From Alphaproteobacteria bacterium (GTDB taxonomy: Bacteria; Pseudomonadota; Alphaproteobacteria; Caulobacterales; Caulobacteraceae): a stretch of DNA of 64,000 bases. The notes under the pieces were generated by a model, which saw nothing but the letters and a program-made list of their open reading frames with translations, did not search any database and was not told the origin of the DNA. Made by a program: the position numbers and the translations under genes. The DNA is taken from contig JAHJME010000009.1 of the NCBI GenBank assembly GCA_018821435.1, positions 1-64,000 on the forward strand, in the 5' to 3' direction. Positions 8,637-16,636 of this stretch are shown here, one piece after another (the stretch's first letter is position 1; the number at the start of each line of letters is the position of its first letter).

Positions 8637-9605
8637 TCAGCCAAAGGCCGCCGGCCCACGCAGGTTTCGCACTCCGGCCCACCAGCCCTCCAGCGCATAG
8701 CCCAGTTGTTTCCAGGCCCGCCGGGGCACGAAGCGCAGCACGATCAGCGCCAGGGCAGCCGGAATCGTCACCGGCAGCCGCGCGGGGAAACAGTCGCGGG
8801 TCACCAGGATCTTGTTGCGCTCGTCCAGATAGATCGGGGCCTTGGGCCGGTCGCGCCATGACCGGTGCGATCCGGTGGTGGTTCCCGCGTGGTGCAGGCA
8901 GCGGCCGTCCGACGCGAAGCCCAGTCGCACGCCACGGGCCTGGGCGCGCAGGCACCACTCCACCTCCTCGCAATACAGGAAGTAGTCCTCCCGCATCGGA
9001 CCCACGACCTCCATGAAGGTCCGGTCCACCAGCAGGCAGGCGCCGTTGAGATAGTTCTGGGACGCTTCCACGGCGGCGGCGTCGACGGGCGCCTCTACCC
9101 GGTCGCCCCAACCGATCGAGACGGCCCGCGCCAGCCAGGACCGCCAGCGTCCGCCGTGCGACTGCACCTCGCCGCTCGGCAGATAGATGGTGCAGCCCAC
9201 CGCGTGACAGTCCCCCTTGGCCAGCCGCGCCAGGCAGGCGGTCAGCAGGCCAGGCTGCGGCTCGGTATCGGGATTGAGCACCCACCAGACGTCGGCCTCG
9301 GGCGCGGCCTCGATGGCAAAATTGACGCCGCCCGCGTAGCCCAGGTTTCGCGGCGCGGCGATCACGGTGACCGCCTGCCCGCCCGCCAGGACGGTTGGCA
9401 GCGTCCGCACCAGGGCCTCGTAGGCCTCGGCGCCGCCGTTCTCGCAGATCACCACCTCGAAGCGCGTGTGCTCCAGGCGTTCCAGTGTCGAGAGGCAGGT
9501 GACGATGTCGTCGAGATTGCGATAGCCGACGATGGCCACCGCGACATGCATCTCCGAGCCCGCCGTCGCCCCGCCCTCGGCGGAGCTAGGTGCGGACTTG
9601 GCCAT
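8637..9605 (-). CDS. Family 2 glycosyltransferase, rhamnosyltransferase-like
   Basis: 322 aa from ATG 9605, which lies inside the last codons of epsI (20-bp overlap); an internal ATG at 9551 has no spaced ribosome site. VAVAIVGYRNLDDIV and EVVICENGG mark the donor-binding half. WWVLNPDTEPQPG (about residue 107) is the DxD-equivalent seen in dTDP-rhamnosyltransferase-like GT2 enzymes, and DYFLYCEEVEWCLRA is the acceptor/catalytic-base region typical of that subgroup. A C-terminal hydrophobic helix (IPAALALIVLRFV) may anchor it. The resemblance to rhamnosyltransferases fits with rmlA/rmlB in the same locus, but the actual sugar is not known. Confidence 0.85.
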   Translation of the reverse strand: MAKSAPSSAEGGATAGSEMHVAVAIVGYRNLDDIVTCLSTLERLEHTRFEVVICENGGAEAYEALVRTLPTVLAGGQAVTVIAAPRNLGYAGGVNFAIEAAPEADVWWVLNPDTEPQPGLLTACLARLAKGDCHAVGCTIYLPSGEVQSHGGRWRSWLARAVSIGWGDRVEAPVDAAAVEASQNYLNGACLLVDRTFMEVVGPMREDYFLYCEEVEWCLRAQARGVRLGFASDGRCLHHAGTTTGSHRSWRDRPKAPIYLDERNKILVTRDCFPARLPVTIPAALALIVLRFVPRRAWKQLGYALEGWWAGVRNLRGPAAFG

Positions 9606-10284
9606 TCATTCGCTTCGCGATTTCCGTGCCGACCAGCGCGGCCCGCTTCGCGGGCGCCGTCGCCCGGACGAGTTCCTCGATGAAACCGTTCAGAACCTGG
9701 AAGCCCCGCTCGCTGTCCCCGAGCGTGGAGCAGCGGAGCAGCACGCCATCGGGCACCAAGCCCTGGAAGGCGTTCCGGAAGCGCGCCGAGCGCTGTTCCT
9801 CACCGCTCTGCGGCAGCAACTCGCCCACACGGGTCCAGTAGACGATGTTTTCGCGGCGCTCCTGGTTGGTCACAACCAGCTTGCGAACCGGCAACTGCGC
9901 GCCGCCGCCCAGCGGGACGGTCTCGGGCGCCGTGGATTCGATGGTGTAACCCACCGCCGGGTAGCAGACCTCCGGACGGTGGAGTTGCAGCGCGTCGCTC
10001 TGGGTCTTGCCATAGGCCGCCAGCAGCATGACCGCGCCGATCTTGCTGTAGTACACCCGCGAGACGATCTCGCCGTAGAGCGTCGTGGCCAGGCTCCCGG
10101 CCAGTTCGGGCGACATGTCGGCGGCCGTAGCATCGGCCTGCCAGCCGCCCATCTCGGACGGCAAGGCGTCCTTCATCGTGCCCTTGTTGAGCAGGATGAG
10201 GGTGTGGCGTGGGCGCAGCGCCTCGGCCGCCCCGGCGGCGGCCAGGGCCATGGCGCTGGCGATCAGGTCGCGGCGGGCGATCAC
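9586..10284 (-). CDS. epsI: EpsI, exosortase-associated protein
   Basis: 232 aa. A hydrophobic N-terminus (RRDLIASAMALAAAGAAEA) anchors or exports it. The diagnostic motif of the EpsI/DUF3485 family is present: H102-R-P-E-V-C107-Y-P. The following region, YWTRVGELLP and FRNAFQGLVPDGVLLRCS, is also family-typical. EpsI is found beside, or fused to, exosortases in EPS loci; its biochemical role is unproven, and a periplasmic cysteine-dependent function is usually assumed. The start overlaps the stop of the exosortase gene by 4 bp (10281-10284), giving coupled expression. Confidence 0.88.
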   Translation of the reverse strand: MIARRDLIASAMALAAAGAAEALRPRHTLILLNKGTMKDALPSEMGGWQADATAADMSPELAGSLATTLYGEIVSRVYYSKIGAVMLLAAYGKTQSDALQLHRPEVCYPAVGYTIESTAPETVPLGGGAQLPVRKLVVTNQERRENIVYWTRVGELLPQSGEEQRSARFRNAFQGLVPDGVLLRCSTLGDSERGFQVLNGFIEELVRATAPAKRAALVGTEIAKRMNGQVRT

Positions 10285-11171
10285 GCGGCGATCCTCCGTT
10301 TCATGAACTTGAGGTTCGACAGCAGATTGTCGATCCCGAACATCAGCAGCAAGGCCACCGCGAACAGGAACAGGCCCGCCGTCACATGCAGGAAGCCCTG
10401 CCCCACGGCGTCCCCGAAGAAGTAGGTCAGCAGGATCAGGATCACGATACGCAGCGCGTTCGCCACGATCGCCACGGGGATCAACAGCGCCGCCAGGAAC
10501 AGCGAGTACTTCCAGGACGCCGAGCGCAGCAGGTAGATGTAGAACAGGCTGATCGCCACGAGGCCGACCATCGAGTTCAGGCCCGAGCAGGCGTCCTCAA
10601 CCAGAAGCTGGTAAGGGCCAACCACCAGGGTCACGCCCTCGCGATAGATCGGGATGCCGAACGGCTCGACGATGGACGTCGCCATGTACGAGACCAGCTG
10701 CTTCAGCGGCGCGGTCCCCTGGTCGATCACCCAGCCCGGCAGCGGCAGCAGGAAGCCCAGGTAGAACAGCGGGAACCAGATCTTCAGGATCTCGGCCAGC
10801 CCGAAGCGGCCGTAGAGGTAGGCGATGCCGAAGCCGTAGACGCCGAACGCCTCCAGGCTGATGAAGTCATAGGCTCGTCCGAAGACGTAGATGGCCAGCG
10901 ACACGGCGAAGCCCAGCACCGACAGCGCCGTGCGTCCGCCGTTCGGCGCGGGCTCGACCTTGGGCCACGCACGCCACAGGATCCAGACGCCGGTGGCCAG
11001 CACGATGGGGCCGTGGGCGCCGATTTCCAGCGTCCAGACCTGCTTCGCAAGTCGCGCCAGGGTCGGGATGCCGACCAGGGCCAGACCGACGATGATGGGG
11101 ATATGTGGCAGCCACCGCGCCACAAGTCCCGACGACGGCGATGCGTCGACGGCGCCTTGCGGGTCACTCAT
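10281..11171 (-). CDS. Exosortase family membrane cysteine transpeptidase
   Basis: 296 aa from ATG 11171, two bases after the stop of the upstream gene. It is a polytopic protein with about eight transmembrane helices. The exosortase/archaeosortase catalytic triad is visible: C195 in EDACSGLNS, R241 in NALRI and H262 in FLHVTAG. Exosortases recognise C-terminal sorting signals (PEP-CTERM-like) and cleave or transfer the protein, and in Gram-negatives they are usually embedded in EPS loci. With separate EpsI downstream it forms the core exosortase pair. No substrate with a PEP-CTERM-like tail was seen in the window. The exact subfamily was not determined. Confidence 0.9.
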   Translation of the reverse strand: MSDPQGAVDASPSSGLVARWLPHIPIIVGLALVGIPTLARLAKQVWTLEIGAHGPIVLATGVWILWRAWPKVEPAPNGGRTALSVLGFAVSLAIYVFGRAYDFISLEAFGVYGFGIAYLYGRFGLAEILKIWFPLFYLGFLLPLPGWVIDQGTAPLKQLVSYMATSIVEPFGIPIYREGVTLVVGPYQLLVEDACSGLNSMVGLVAISLFYIYLLRSASWKYSLFLAALLIPVAIVANALRIVILILLTYFFGDAVGQGFLHVTAGLFLFAVALLLMFGIDNLLSNLKFMKRRIAA

Positions 11172-11172
11172 T

Positions 11173-11886
11173 TCAAACCTCGCAAAGAACCGTGCCGATG
11201 ATCTGCGTCCCGTCCTCGAGCAAGGACTCCGCAAATCCGACAATTTCGCTCATCAGGCTGATGTCGCGTCGCGCGATCACCGTCGCATAACCCACGACGC
11301 CGGCGATCCGCCGGGCGTCGGCGAAAGCCTTGGCCGGGGGCGTGTCGATGATCGTCAGGTCGAAGTCGCGCAGATAGGTCTGCACCAGCTTGGTGAATTG
11401 CTCGCCGCCCAGAAGTTCGTGGGCGTTGGGCGCTTCGCCGCCGGAATAGACGATCGAGAGGTTGGGCACGATGTTGGCATGCAGCGCCTCGTGCGCCGAG
11501 CACTGCATCGCCAGGCACTGCGCCAGGCCCAGCGTGGGCGATGTCGGGCGGATGAAGCTGTCGACGCCGGGGGTGCGCATGTTGCCGTCCACCAGCAGGG
11601 TGGACACGCCGATCTGAGCCATCGCCACGGCCAGATTGACCGAGGTGAAGGTGCACATCGAGTCCGCGTCCGGCGCGGTGATCGCCAAGCCGCGGCGGCC
11701 GTCGCCCAGGTGGCGGGCCACGATGTTCGTGCGCATCGCGCGGATCGCCTCGGAGAAGTCCGGACGATCGTTGTTGAGCATCACGACATCGCGCGAGAAC
11801 TCATAGCCGTGCACGAGCTCGGCCAGCGCGGGGACGTTGGCTCGCGGCGCGGCGACATCGCCAACCAAGGCCGTTGCTTTGGTCAT
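11173..11886 (-). CDS. BY-kinase-like (CpsD/HfsB-type) P-loop protein with degenerate Walker A
   Basis: 237 aa. Same fold family as the cytoplasmic half of Wzc/CpsD tyrosine autokinases: AIRAMRTNIVARHL (RxxRTN helix), LLVDGNMRTPG (Walker A') and LTIIDTPPAKAFADA (Walker B region). Where a functional enzyme has GxGKS/T, this protein has APDADSMCTFTSVNLA, so the invariant lysine is missing. There is also no C-terminal tyrosine cluster (ends GTVLCEV). It is therefore likely a non-catalytic partner of the Wzz-like protein encoded just upstream, with a 4-bp ATGA overlap. HfsB of Caulobacter holdfast synthesis is the nearest analogue by architecture. Loss of ATP binding is inference. Confidence 0.78.
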   Translation of the reverse strand: MTKATALVGDVAAPRANVPALAELVHGYEFSRDVVMLNNDRPDFSEAIRAMRTNIVARHLGDGRRGLAITAPDADSMCTFTSVNLAVAMAQIGVSTLLVDGNMRTPGVDSFIRPTSPTLGLAQCLAMQCSAHEALHANIVPNLSIVYSGGEAPNAHELLGGEQFTKLVQTYLRDFDLTIIDTPPAKAFADARRIAGVVGYATVIARRDISLMSEIVGFAESLLEDGTQIIGTVLCEV

Positions 11887-13232
11887 GCGGACCCTACTTC
11901 GGATTGCACGCGGGCGCGGCGCGCGGCGCCAAGCTTGGGCCGACGGCCCTTCTTCGGCCGGTTGTCGGAGATGATGGTCAAGACCGGCAGGCCCAGCGCC
12001 GAACGCAGGTCGTCGGCGCTCCGCACCCGGCGCTGCACGATCTCGAGGAGCAGGGCCAGGCCCAGACCGCCGGCGAGGCCGGCGGCCAAAGCGCCGCCGA
12101 TGAACAGCGGCTTGTTCGGGAACACAGGGTCATCCGGCTTGGTGGCGTTGCTCAGCAGCGAGACGGCGGTGGCCGCCACCTCGGCTTCCTGCCGAAGCTC
12201 GGCGGCGCGCGAGGACGCCTTGTTCAGCTGGTCGCGGCGGATGTCGATCTCGTCCTGCATGAGCCGCAGGCGCTCGACCTTGTCGCGCTGGCCCATGACC
12301 TTGGCCTTCTGCGCCTCCAGCATCCCGGTGGTCACGCGGCTAGCGCTCATGGTCGCGGCGGCGGCGGCGTTCACATTCTGACGCTCTTGATCCACCTGGG
12401 CGGTCAGCAGGTCGTGCTTGCGCTTCATGGCGATCAGGTCGGGGTGGTTGGGCCCCAGCGTGCGCGAGGCTTGGGCGATCGTGGAATCCAACTGCGCCAG
12501 TTCCAGCGCGGCGGGAGAGGTCGAGCTGGAGGACGGCGCGGTGATGATCGGGGCCGCGGCCGCGGAGGCCAGGGCCGCCAATCGGGCGCTGTCGATATCG
12601 ACCTTGTCGTCCTGAAGGACCAGGCCGGTCTCGCGCTCGAACGCGGACTTGGAGCTTTCCGCGGTCAGCAGCTGGGCGCGGGCCTTCTGGGCCTGGGTGT
12701 CGTACCAGTCGGCGTTGCGGCGCGCGGCCTCGCGGCGATCCTGCAGGTTGGTGTCGATGTAGACCTTGGCCAGGGCGTCGGCGACATCTCGCGCCTGTTC
12801 CGGCGAACTCGCCTTGTAGCCGATCTGGATGATGTTGCTGCCTTCGATCAGGCCCGCCTCGACGTTGTCGGCGACTTTGCGCGACGCCCAGTCGATGAAG
12901 GGGACCTCATCGCCCGACTTCCGCTCCCGGTACTCGCGCTGAAGCTCGGGATCGTTGGTCATGTTCAGGGACTCGATGACGTGAACCGCCATCTCGTCGT
13001 CCTTGATCAGCTCGGTCTGGGTCTGGATGTAGGCCCGCAGGAACGGCGAGTTCAGCACTTGGCCCGTCACCGGGTCAGGCTTGATCACGTCCAGCATCAC
13101 GCGGGATTTCGCCTCGTACTTCGGCGGCAGCAGGAACACCGCGACCGTGGCCACGACGACCAGCACGAGCGGCATGAGCAGGATGATCATGCGCCGCGCC
13201 CAAAGTATGCGCGCGAACTGGAGAATGCTCAC
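11883..13232 (-). CDS. Wzz/GumC-like polysaccharide copolymerase (HfsA-like), copy 1
   Basis: 449 aa. Transmembrane helices lie at about residues 15-35 and 375-398. Between them is a large periplasmic coiled-coil region (about 170-350, with RRAELRQEAE-type heptads and a QLDSTIAQASRTLGPNHPD segment typical of GumC). The N-terminal Wzz block SRVMLDVIKPDPVTGQVLN is near-identical to that of the second copy at 18914-20290. The protein sets chain length and links polymerase to exporter. The C-terminal cytoplasmic tail is short and basic (RPKKGRRPK) with no kinase domain; that part is the separate gene at 11173, ATGA-coupled to it. Confidence 0.87.
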   Translation of the reverse strand: MSILQFARILWARRMIILLMPLVLVVVATVAVFLLPPKYEAKSRVMLDVIKPDPVTGQVLNSPFLRAYIQTQTELIKDDEMAVHVIESLNMTNDPELQREYRERKSGDEVPFIDWASRKVADNVEAGLIEGSNIIQIGYKASSPEQARDVADALAKVYIDTNLQDRREAARRNADWYDTQAQKARAQLLTAESSKSAFERETGLVLQDDKVDIDSARLAALASAAAAPIITAPSSSSTSPAALELAQLDSTIAQASRTLGPNHPDLIAMKRKHDLLTAQVDQERQNVNAAAAATMSASRVTTGMLEAQKAKVMGQRDKVERLRLMQDEIDIRRDQLNKASSRAAELRQEAEVAATAVSLLSNATKPDDPVFPNKPLFIGGALAAGLAGGLGLALLLEIVQRRVRSADDLRSALGLPVLTIISDNRPKKGRRPKLGAARRARVQSEVGSA

Positions 13233-13250
13233 GACCCGGGACCTCTCGCT

Positions 13251-14102
13251 TTAGAACAGGCGCTCGCCGACGACCAGGACGTCGCCGGGCAGGACCTTGT
13301 CGTCCAGCTTAAGCTTCACCTTCTTGCCGGCGCGGGTGACTTCGACCTTTTTGTCCGAACCGGACTCGTTCAGGCCACCACCGCGCGCCAACGCCTGACG
13401 CGCCGTCATGTCGGTCAGCAGCGGATAGGCGCCAGGGTTCTGCACGGCGCCGTAGATGAAGAACTGTTCGGCCAGGGGTGCGTAGATCTTGTCGCCCGGA
13501 CCCACATAAGGGTCGGCGGTCAGATCGCCGGTGGCCAGATCCTTGATCGGCAAGCGCTTCTCTTCGCCCTTCTCGGTGCGAACGATCAGATAGTCGGCGG
13601 CGCCTTCGCGGACGCTGCCCACGCGGGCCAGGATCTCGGAGATCCGGTAGGGCCGGTTCATCGGCACGAGGCCGGGCGATCCCACCGCGCCCAGCACGGT
13701 GACATAACGGCTGGCGTAGGCGACGATTTCGACGCTGACGATCGGGTCGGAGAAGAAGCCGCCCTTCGTCAGGCTAGTGCGGATCGAGTCCGCGACGTCG
13801 GCGGTGGTCTTCTCGGCGGCCAGCACCTTCCCGATGAGAGGGAGCTGGATGGTCCCGTCGGCCTGAACCCGCGCGCGACCGCTGAAATCGCTGCGCCCCA
13901 CCAGGGTCACCTCGATCACGTCGTCACGGCCCAGCACATAGCCGGCTTCGCCCGAGGATCCGTCAGACGCCTGAGGCGAATTCTGGATCGCCGACCCGGC
14001 GGTCGGGACTTGAGCCGACGCGCTGGCGCCGTAGGACAAGCCGACGACGACGGCGAGCGCGAAGAAGAAGCTGTTGAGTTTCGCGAGCATGGCCATTTTC
14101 AT
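13251..14102 (-). CDS. Wza-like polysaccharide export protein (HfsD-like)
   Basis: 283 aa. A signal peptide covers about residues 1-30, ending SASAQ. There is no lipobox cysteine, unlike enterobacterial Wza. A Poly_export domain (YVLGRDDVIEVTLVGRSDFSGRARVQADG, IQLPLIGKV) is followed by SLBB-type repeats (YVTVLGAVGSPGLVPM and FFIYGAVQNPGAYPL), ending LPGDVLVVGERLF. It would form the periplasmic/outer-membrane export channel for the polymer. It lies between the outer-membrane barrel gene (5 bp upstream) and wzz copy 1 (18 bp downstream), so it is central to the minus-strand export operon. Confidence 0.88.
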   Translation of the reverse strand: MKMAMLAKLNSFFFALAVVVGLSYGASASAQVPTAGSAIQNSPQASDGSSGEAGYVLGRDDVIEVTLVGRSDFSGRARVQADGTIQLPLIGKVLAAEKTTADVADSIRTSLTKGGFFSDPIVSVEIVAYASRYVTVLGAVGSPGLVPMNRPYRISEILARVGSVREGAADYLIVRTEKGEEKRLPIKDLATGDLTADPYVGPGDKIYAPLAEQFFIYGAVQNPGAYPLLTDMTARQALARGGGLNESGSDKKVEVTRAGKKVKLKLDDKVLPGDVLVVGERLF

Positions 14103-14107
14103 TGGGT

Positions 14108-15331
14108 TCAGAAGGGGACATCGAGCGTGAGCGCGATGGCAGTGTTAGTGTAGTCGAAGGTCGGGAGGTTTGTCTCTCGGTCCTCCTGCCGCACTTCAAG
14201 ACCCAGCGCTGCGCCGCCCGCGCGCCGGTAGCGGATGCTCCCGTAGATCACATCCTTGTCCGAGTTCGTTAAGATTGGCCCCAACAAGGTCGTGCCGTCG
14301 CCCTGCGAGCGCATCTTCTCCCACCGATACCCCGTCTCGAGTTCGATGCGGGTGCCCAGGCGGTAGCGCGCGGAGACGTCGACGTCGGTGTTGATGTCGA
14401 ACAGCTGGCCGATCCGGTTGGAAGGCGTCACGCTGCGGTTCGCGCCGACGCTGAAGTCCAGCCGGGTGCCGGCGCGATACTTGATCTCGCCGTCGTACGT
14501 CGTGGCGGTCGACTTCAGCGGCACGCCCACCGGCGCGGCGTCGCGCTTGATCAGGGTGCGCTGAGCCGCCGCGCTGACCTCGATCCGCGTCCCGAACTTG
14601 CGTTGATAGCCCACGCCATAGCTGGCGACGCTCAGGTGGTCGCCCAGCGAGGCGCCCAGCAGAGGGTCGCGGTTCGGGAAATCCGTCTCCGCGAAGTTCG
14701 CGATCAGGCGGAACGTGCCCAGCGACGGACGCACATAGGCCAGAACCACCGTGGCGTTGTCGGTGTTGGAGTCCTGGGTCTTTTGCGTGGTCGCCGTATT
14801 GCTCGTGTCGTCGTGGCCGGCGCTGAGCACGAAGCCGAAGCCCGTGGCCGGCTGGCATTCCAGCGCCGCGGACACGTTCGTTCGGGTCTGCACATTTTTC
14901 ACGACGGTGAAGCTGATATCGTCGAGCTGACTCTGGTTGGCGCCGTATCGGCCGAAGACCAACCCCCGGCATCCCCGGCCGAACAGTTTCACGCCGCCGC
15001 CGCCGAGGTCGATACGGCGTCCGTCCAGCTTGCGGTTCTTGTCGTGATAGTCGTAGCCGGCCGAACCGTTCAGGAAGAGCGCCTGCTTCCCCAGGGGCTG
15101 CACGACACTGACCGTGCCCGCCACCGTGTAGGTGGTGTCTGCCTGCGTCAGCCCCCGCAGCGCCGCGCCCGCCTTGGTGGACCGCGAAACGTTGGAATCA
15201 TGGGTCGCGCTTCCGCGAAACCCGAAGTCCATCTGTCGCTTGGGTTCCACCTGCGGCAGATCCTGCGCCATGGCTGAGCCGCAGGACATGGAGCCGAGAA
15301 GCGCCAACGTGAGTATAGATACCGGACGCAT
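14108..15331 (-). CDS. Outer-membrane beta-barrel protein of the EPS operon
   Basis: 407 aa from ATG 15331; the frame continues to 15793 but that part has no export signal and overlaps the divergent gene. A signal peptide covers about 1-23 (MRPVSILTLALLGSMSCGSAMA). The mature protein starts DFGFRGSATHDSNVSRS, a form common to BBP2-type putative porins found in polysaccharide loci. It continues as alternating amphipathic strands (SVGANRSVTPSN, RYRLGTRIELETGYRWEKM) and ends in ALTLDVPF, an aromatic C-terminal barrel signal. It is the first gene of the minus-strand export operon, so it may cap or assist the Wza-like channel. Exact function unknown. Confidence 0.78.
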   Translation of the reverse strand: MRPVSILTLALLGSMSCGSAMAQDLPQVEPKRQMDFGFRGSATHDSNVSRSTKAGAALRGLTQADTTYTVAGTVSVVQPLGKQALFLNGSAGYDYHDKNRKLDGRRIDLGGGGVKLFGRGCRGLVFGRYGANQSQLDDISFTVVKNVQTRTNVSAALECQPATGFGFVLSAGHDDTSNTATTQKTQDSNTDNATVVLAYVRPSLGTFRLIANFAETDFPNRDPLLGASLGDHLSVASYGVGYQRKFGTRIEVSAAAQRTLIKRDAAPVGVPLKSTATTYDGEIKYRAGTRLDFSVGANRSVTPSNRIGQLFDINTDVDVSARYRLGTRIELETGYRWEKMRSQGDGTTLLGPILTNSDKDVIYGSIRYRRAGGAALGLEVRQEDRETNLPTFDYTNTAIALTLDVPF

Positions 15332-15514
15332 TCTAGCCTGCGATGTGTTCCTGGGGCCGCCAGCCATGCATAGCAGTAGCCGCCGACTGATGGAAAGCCG
15401 TGCACCCGCCCAGCTCGCCGTGGTTTGGCTGTGCGACTCAGCTATTCGTCCCCGCATGTACGGGATGACGGGGTTGGCAGACGCCGCGTCGGCGCTGCTG
15501 TGACGGGAGACGAC

Positions 15515-16591
15515 ATGAACGCCACGGCTGGCGCAGGCTCGAACGAGCCCTTCGCGGACCACCGCGGACGGCGTCCCCTGAAGCTCTGCCTTGCCGCGTC
15601 GGGCGGCGGTCATTTGCGACAACTCCTCGACCTGCGAGGTGTGTGGTCCCGTTTCGACTACTTTTTCCTTACCGAAGACACTGCGCTCGGCCGTTCCTTG
15701 CAAGAACAGCACAAAACTTACTTCATCCCCCACGTGGCGTGGGGACAGATCAAGCGGGGAAATCCGTTCCTTATCGCTTGGCGCACGCTGCAAAGCATCT
15801 GGCGCAGCGCCCAGGTCATCCTGCGCGAGCGGCCGGACGTCATCATCAGCACGGGCGCCGGGGCGGTTTATTTCGCGGTCGTCTGGGCGCGGTTGTTCGG
15901 CGTCCGGGTGATCGCCATCGAATCGTTCGCCCGATTCGAGAAGCCGTCGCTGTTCGGCCGGCTAGCCTCGCCGCTGGCGCACGAGATGATCGTGCAGTCG
16001 CCGAAGCTGGCGTCATTCTACCCGAAGGCCAAGGTGTTCGACCCGTTCAAGATCCTGACGGGCGAGGCCCCGCCGAAGGACCCCCTGCTGTTCGCCACCG
16101 TCGGCGCCACCCTGCCCTTCGAGCGGCTGGTCAGTTCGGTGGCTGAGCTGAAGCGCCGGGGCGCGATCACCGAGCAGGTGATCCTGCAGACCGGCGTGAA
16201 GGTCGCCGACATTCCCGACGTCGAGCTGGTCGAGACCCTGACCTTCGACCAGGTCAACGAGATCCAGACCCGGGCCGCCACCGTCATCTGCCACGGCGGC
16301 ACGGGGTCGCTGATCACCGCGCTGCAGAAGGGTTGCCGGGTGATCGCGATGCCCCGGATGGAATCCCGCGGCGAGCATTACGACAATCACCAGGAAGAGA
16401 TCGTGGGCGCGTTCGTCGCGCGAGGCCTCATCGCCAGCGCCGAGACGGTGGACGAACTGGAGGCCGCGGTGGTCGAGGCCCGGACGCTGCCGCGCGTGAT
16501 GGCCACCACCGAGCCGGCGGCGTTGACGGAATATCTTTCCGGCGTGTTGGATCGGCTGGCGGACAATCGGTCATCTGGCCGTCCGGCCTAG
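15515..16591 (+). CDS. Fused Alg14/Alg13-type glycosyltransferase (PssD-PssE-like)
   Basis: 358 aa from ATG 15515, with GGGAGA 5 nt upstream. Two domains are usually separate proteins. Residues 15-180 are Alg14-like (LCLAASGGGHLRQLLDL, DVIISTGAGAVYFAVVWA). Residues 190-340 are Alg13/GT28 C-terminal-like (FATVGATLPFERLV, VICHGGTGSLITALQKG, MESRGEHYDNHQ). Paired proteins of this kind transfer glucuronic acid or GlcNAc to a lipid-linked sugar in rhizobial and streptococcal EPS synthesis. Donor identity is not readable. It is divergent from the barrel gene and followed by the polymerase gene on the same strand. Confidence 0.82.
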   Translation: MNATAGAGSNEPFADHRGRRPLKLCLAASGGGHLRQLLDLRGVWSRFDYFFLTEDTALGRSLQEQHKTYFIPHVAWGQIKRGNPFLIAWRTLQSIWRSAQVILRERPDVIISTGAGAVYFAVVWARLFGVRVIAIESFARFEKPSLFGRLASPLAHEMIVQSPKLASFYPKAKVFDPFKILTGEAPPKDPLLFATVGATLPFERLVSSVAELKRRGAITEQVILQTGVKVADIPDVELVETLTFDQVNEIQTRAATVICHGGTGSLITALQKGCRVIAMPRMESRGEHYDNHQEEIVGAFVARGLIASAETVDELEAAVVEARTLPRVMATTEPAALTEYLSGVLDRLADNRSSGRPA

Positions 16592-16636
16592 CCGCGGGTA
16601 TCGATCCGTTCATTGCCTCCGGGCGAGAAGAAGCTG

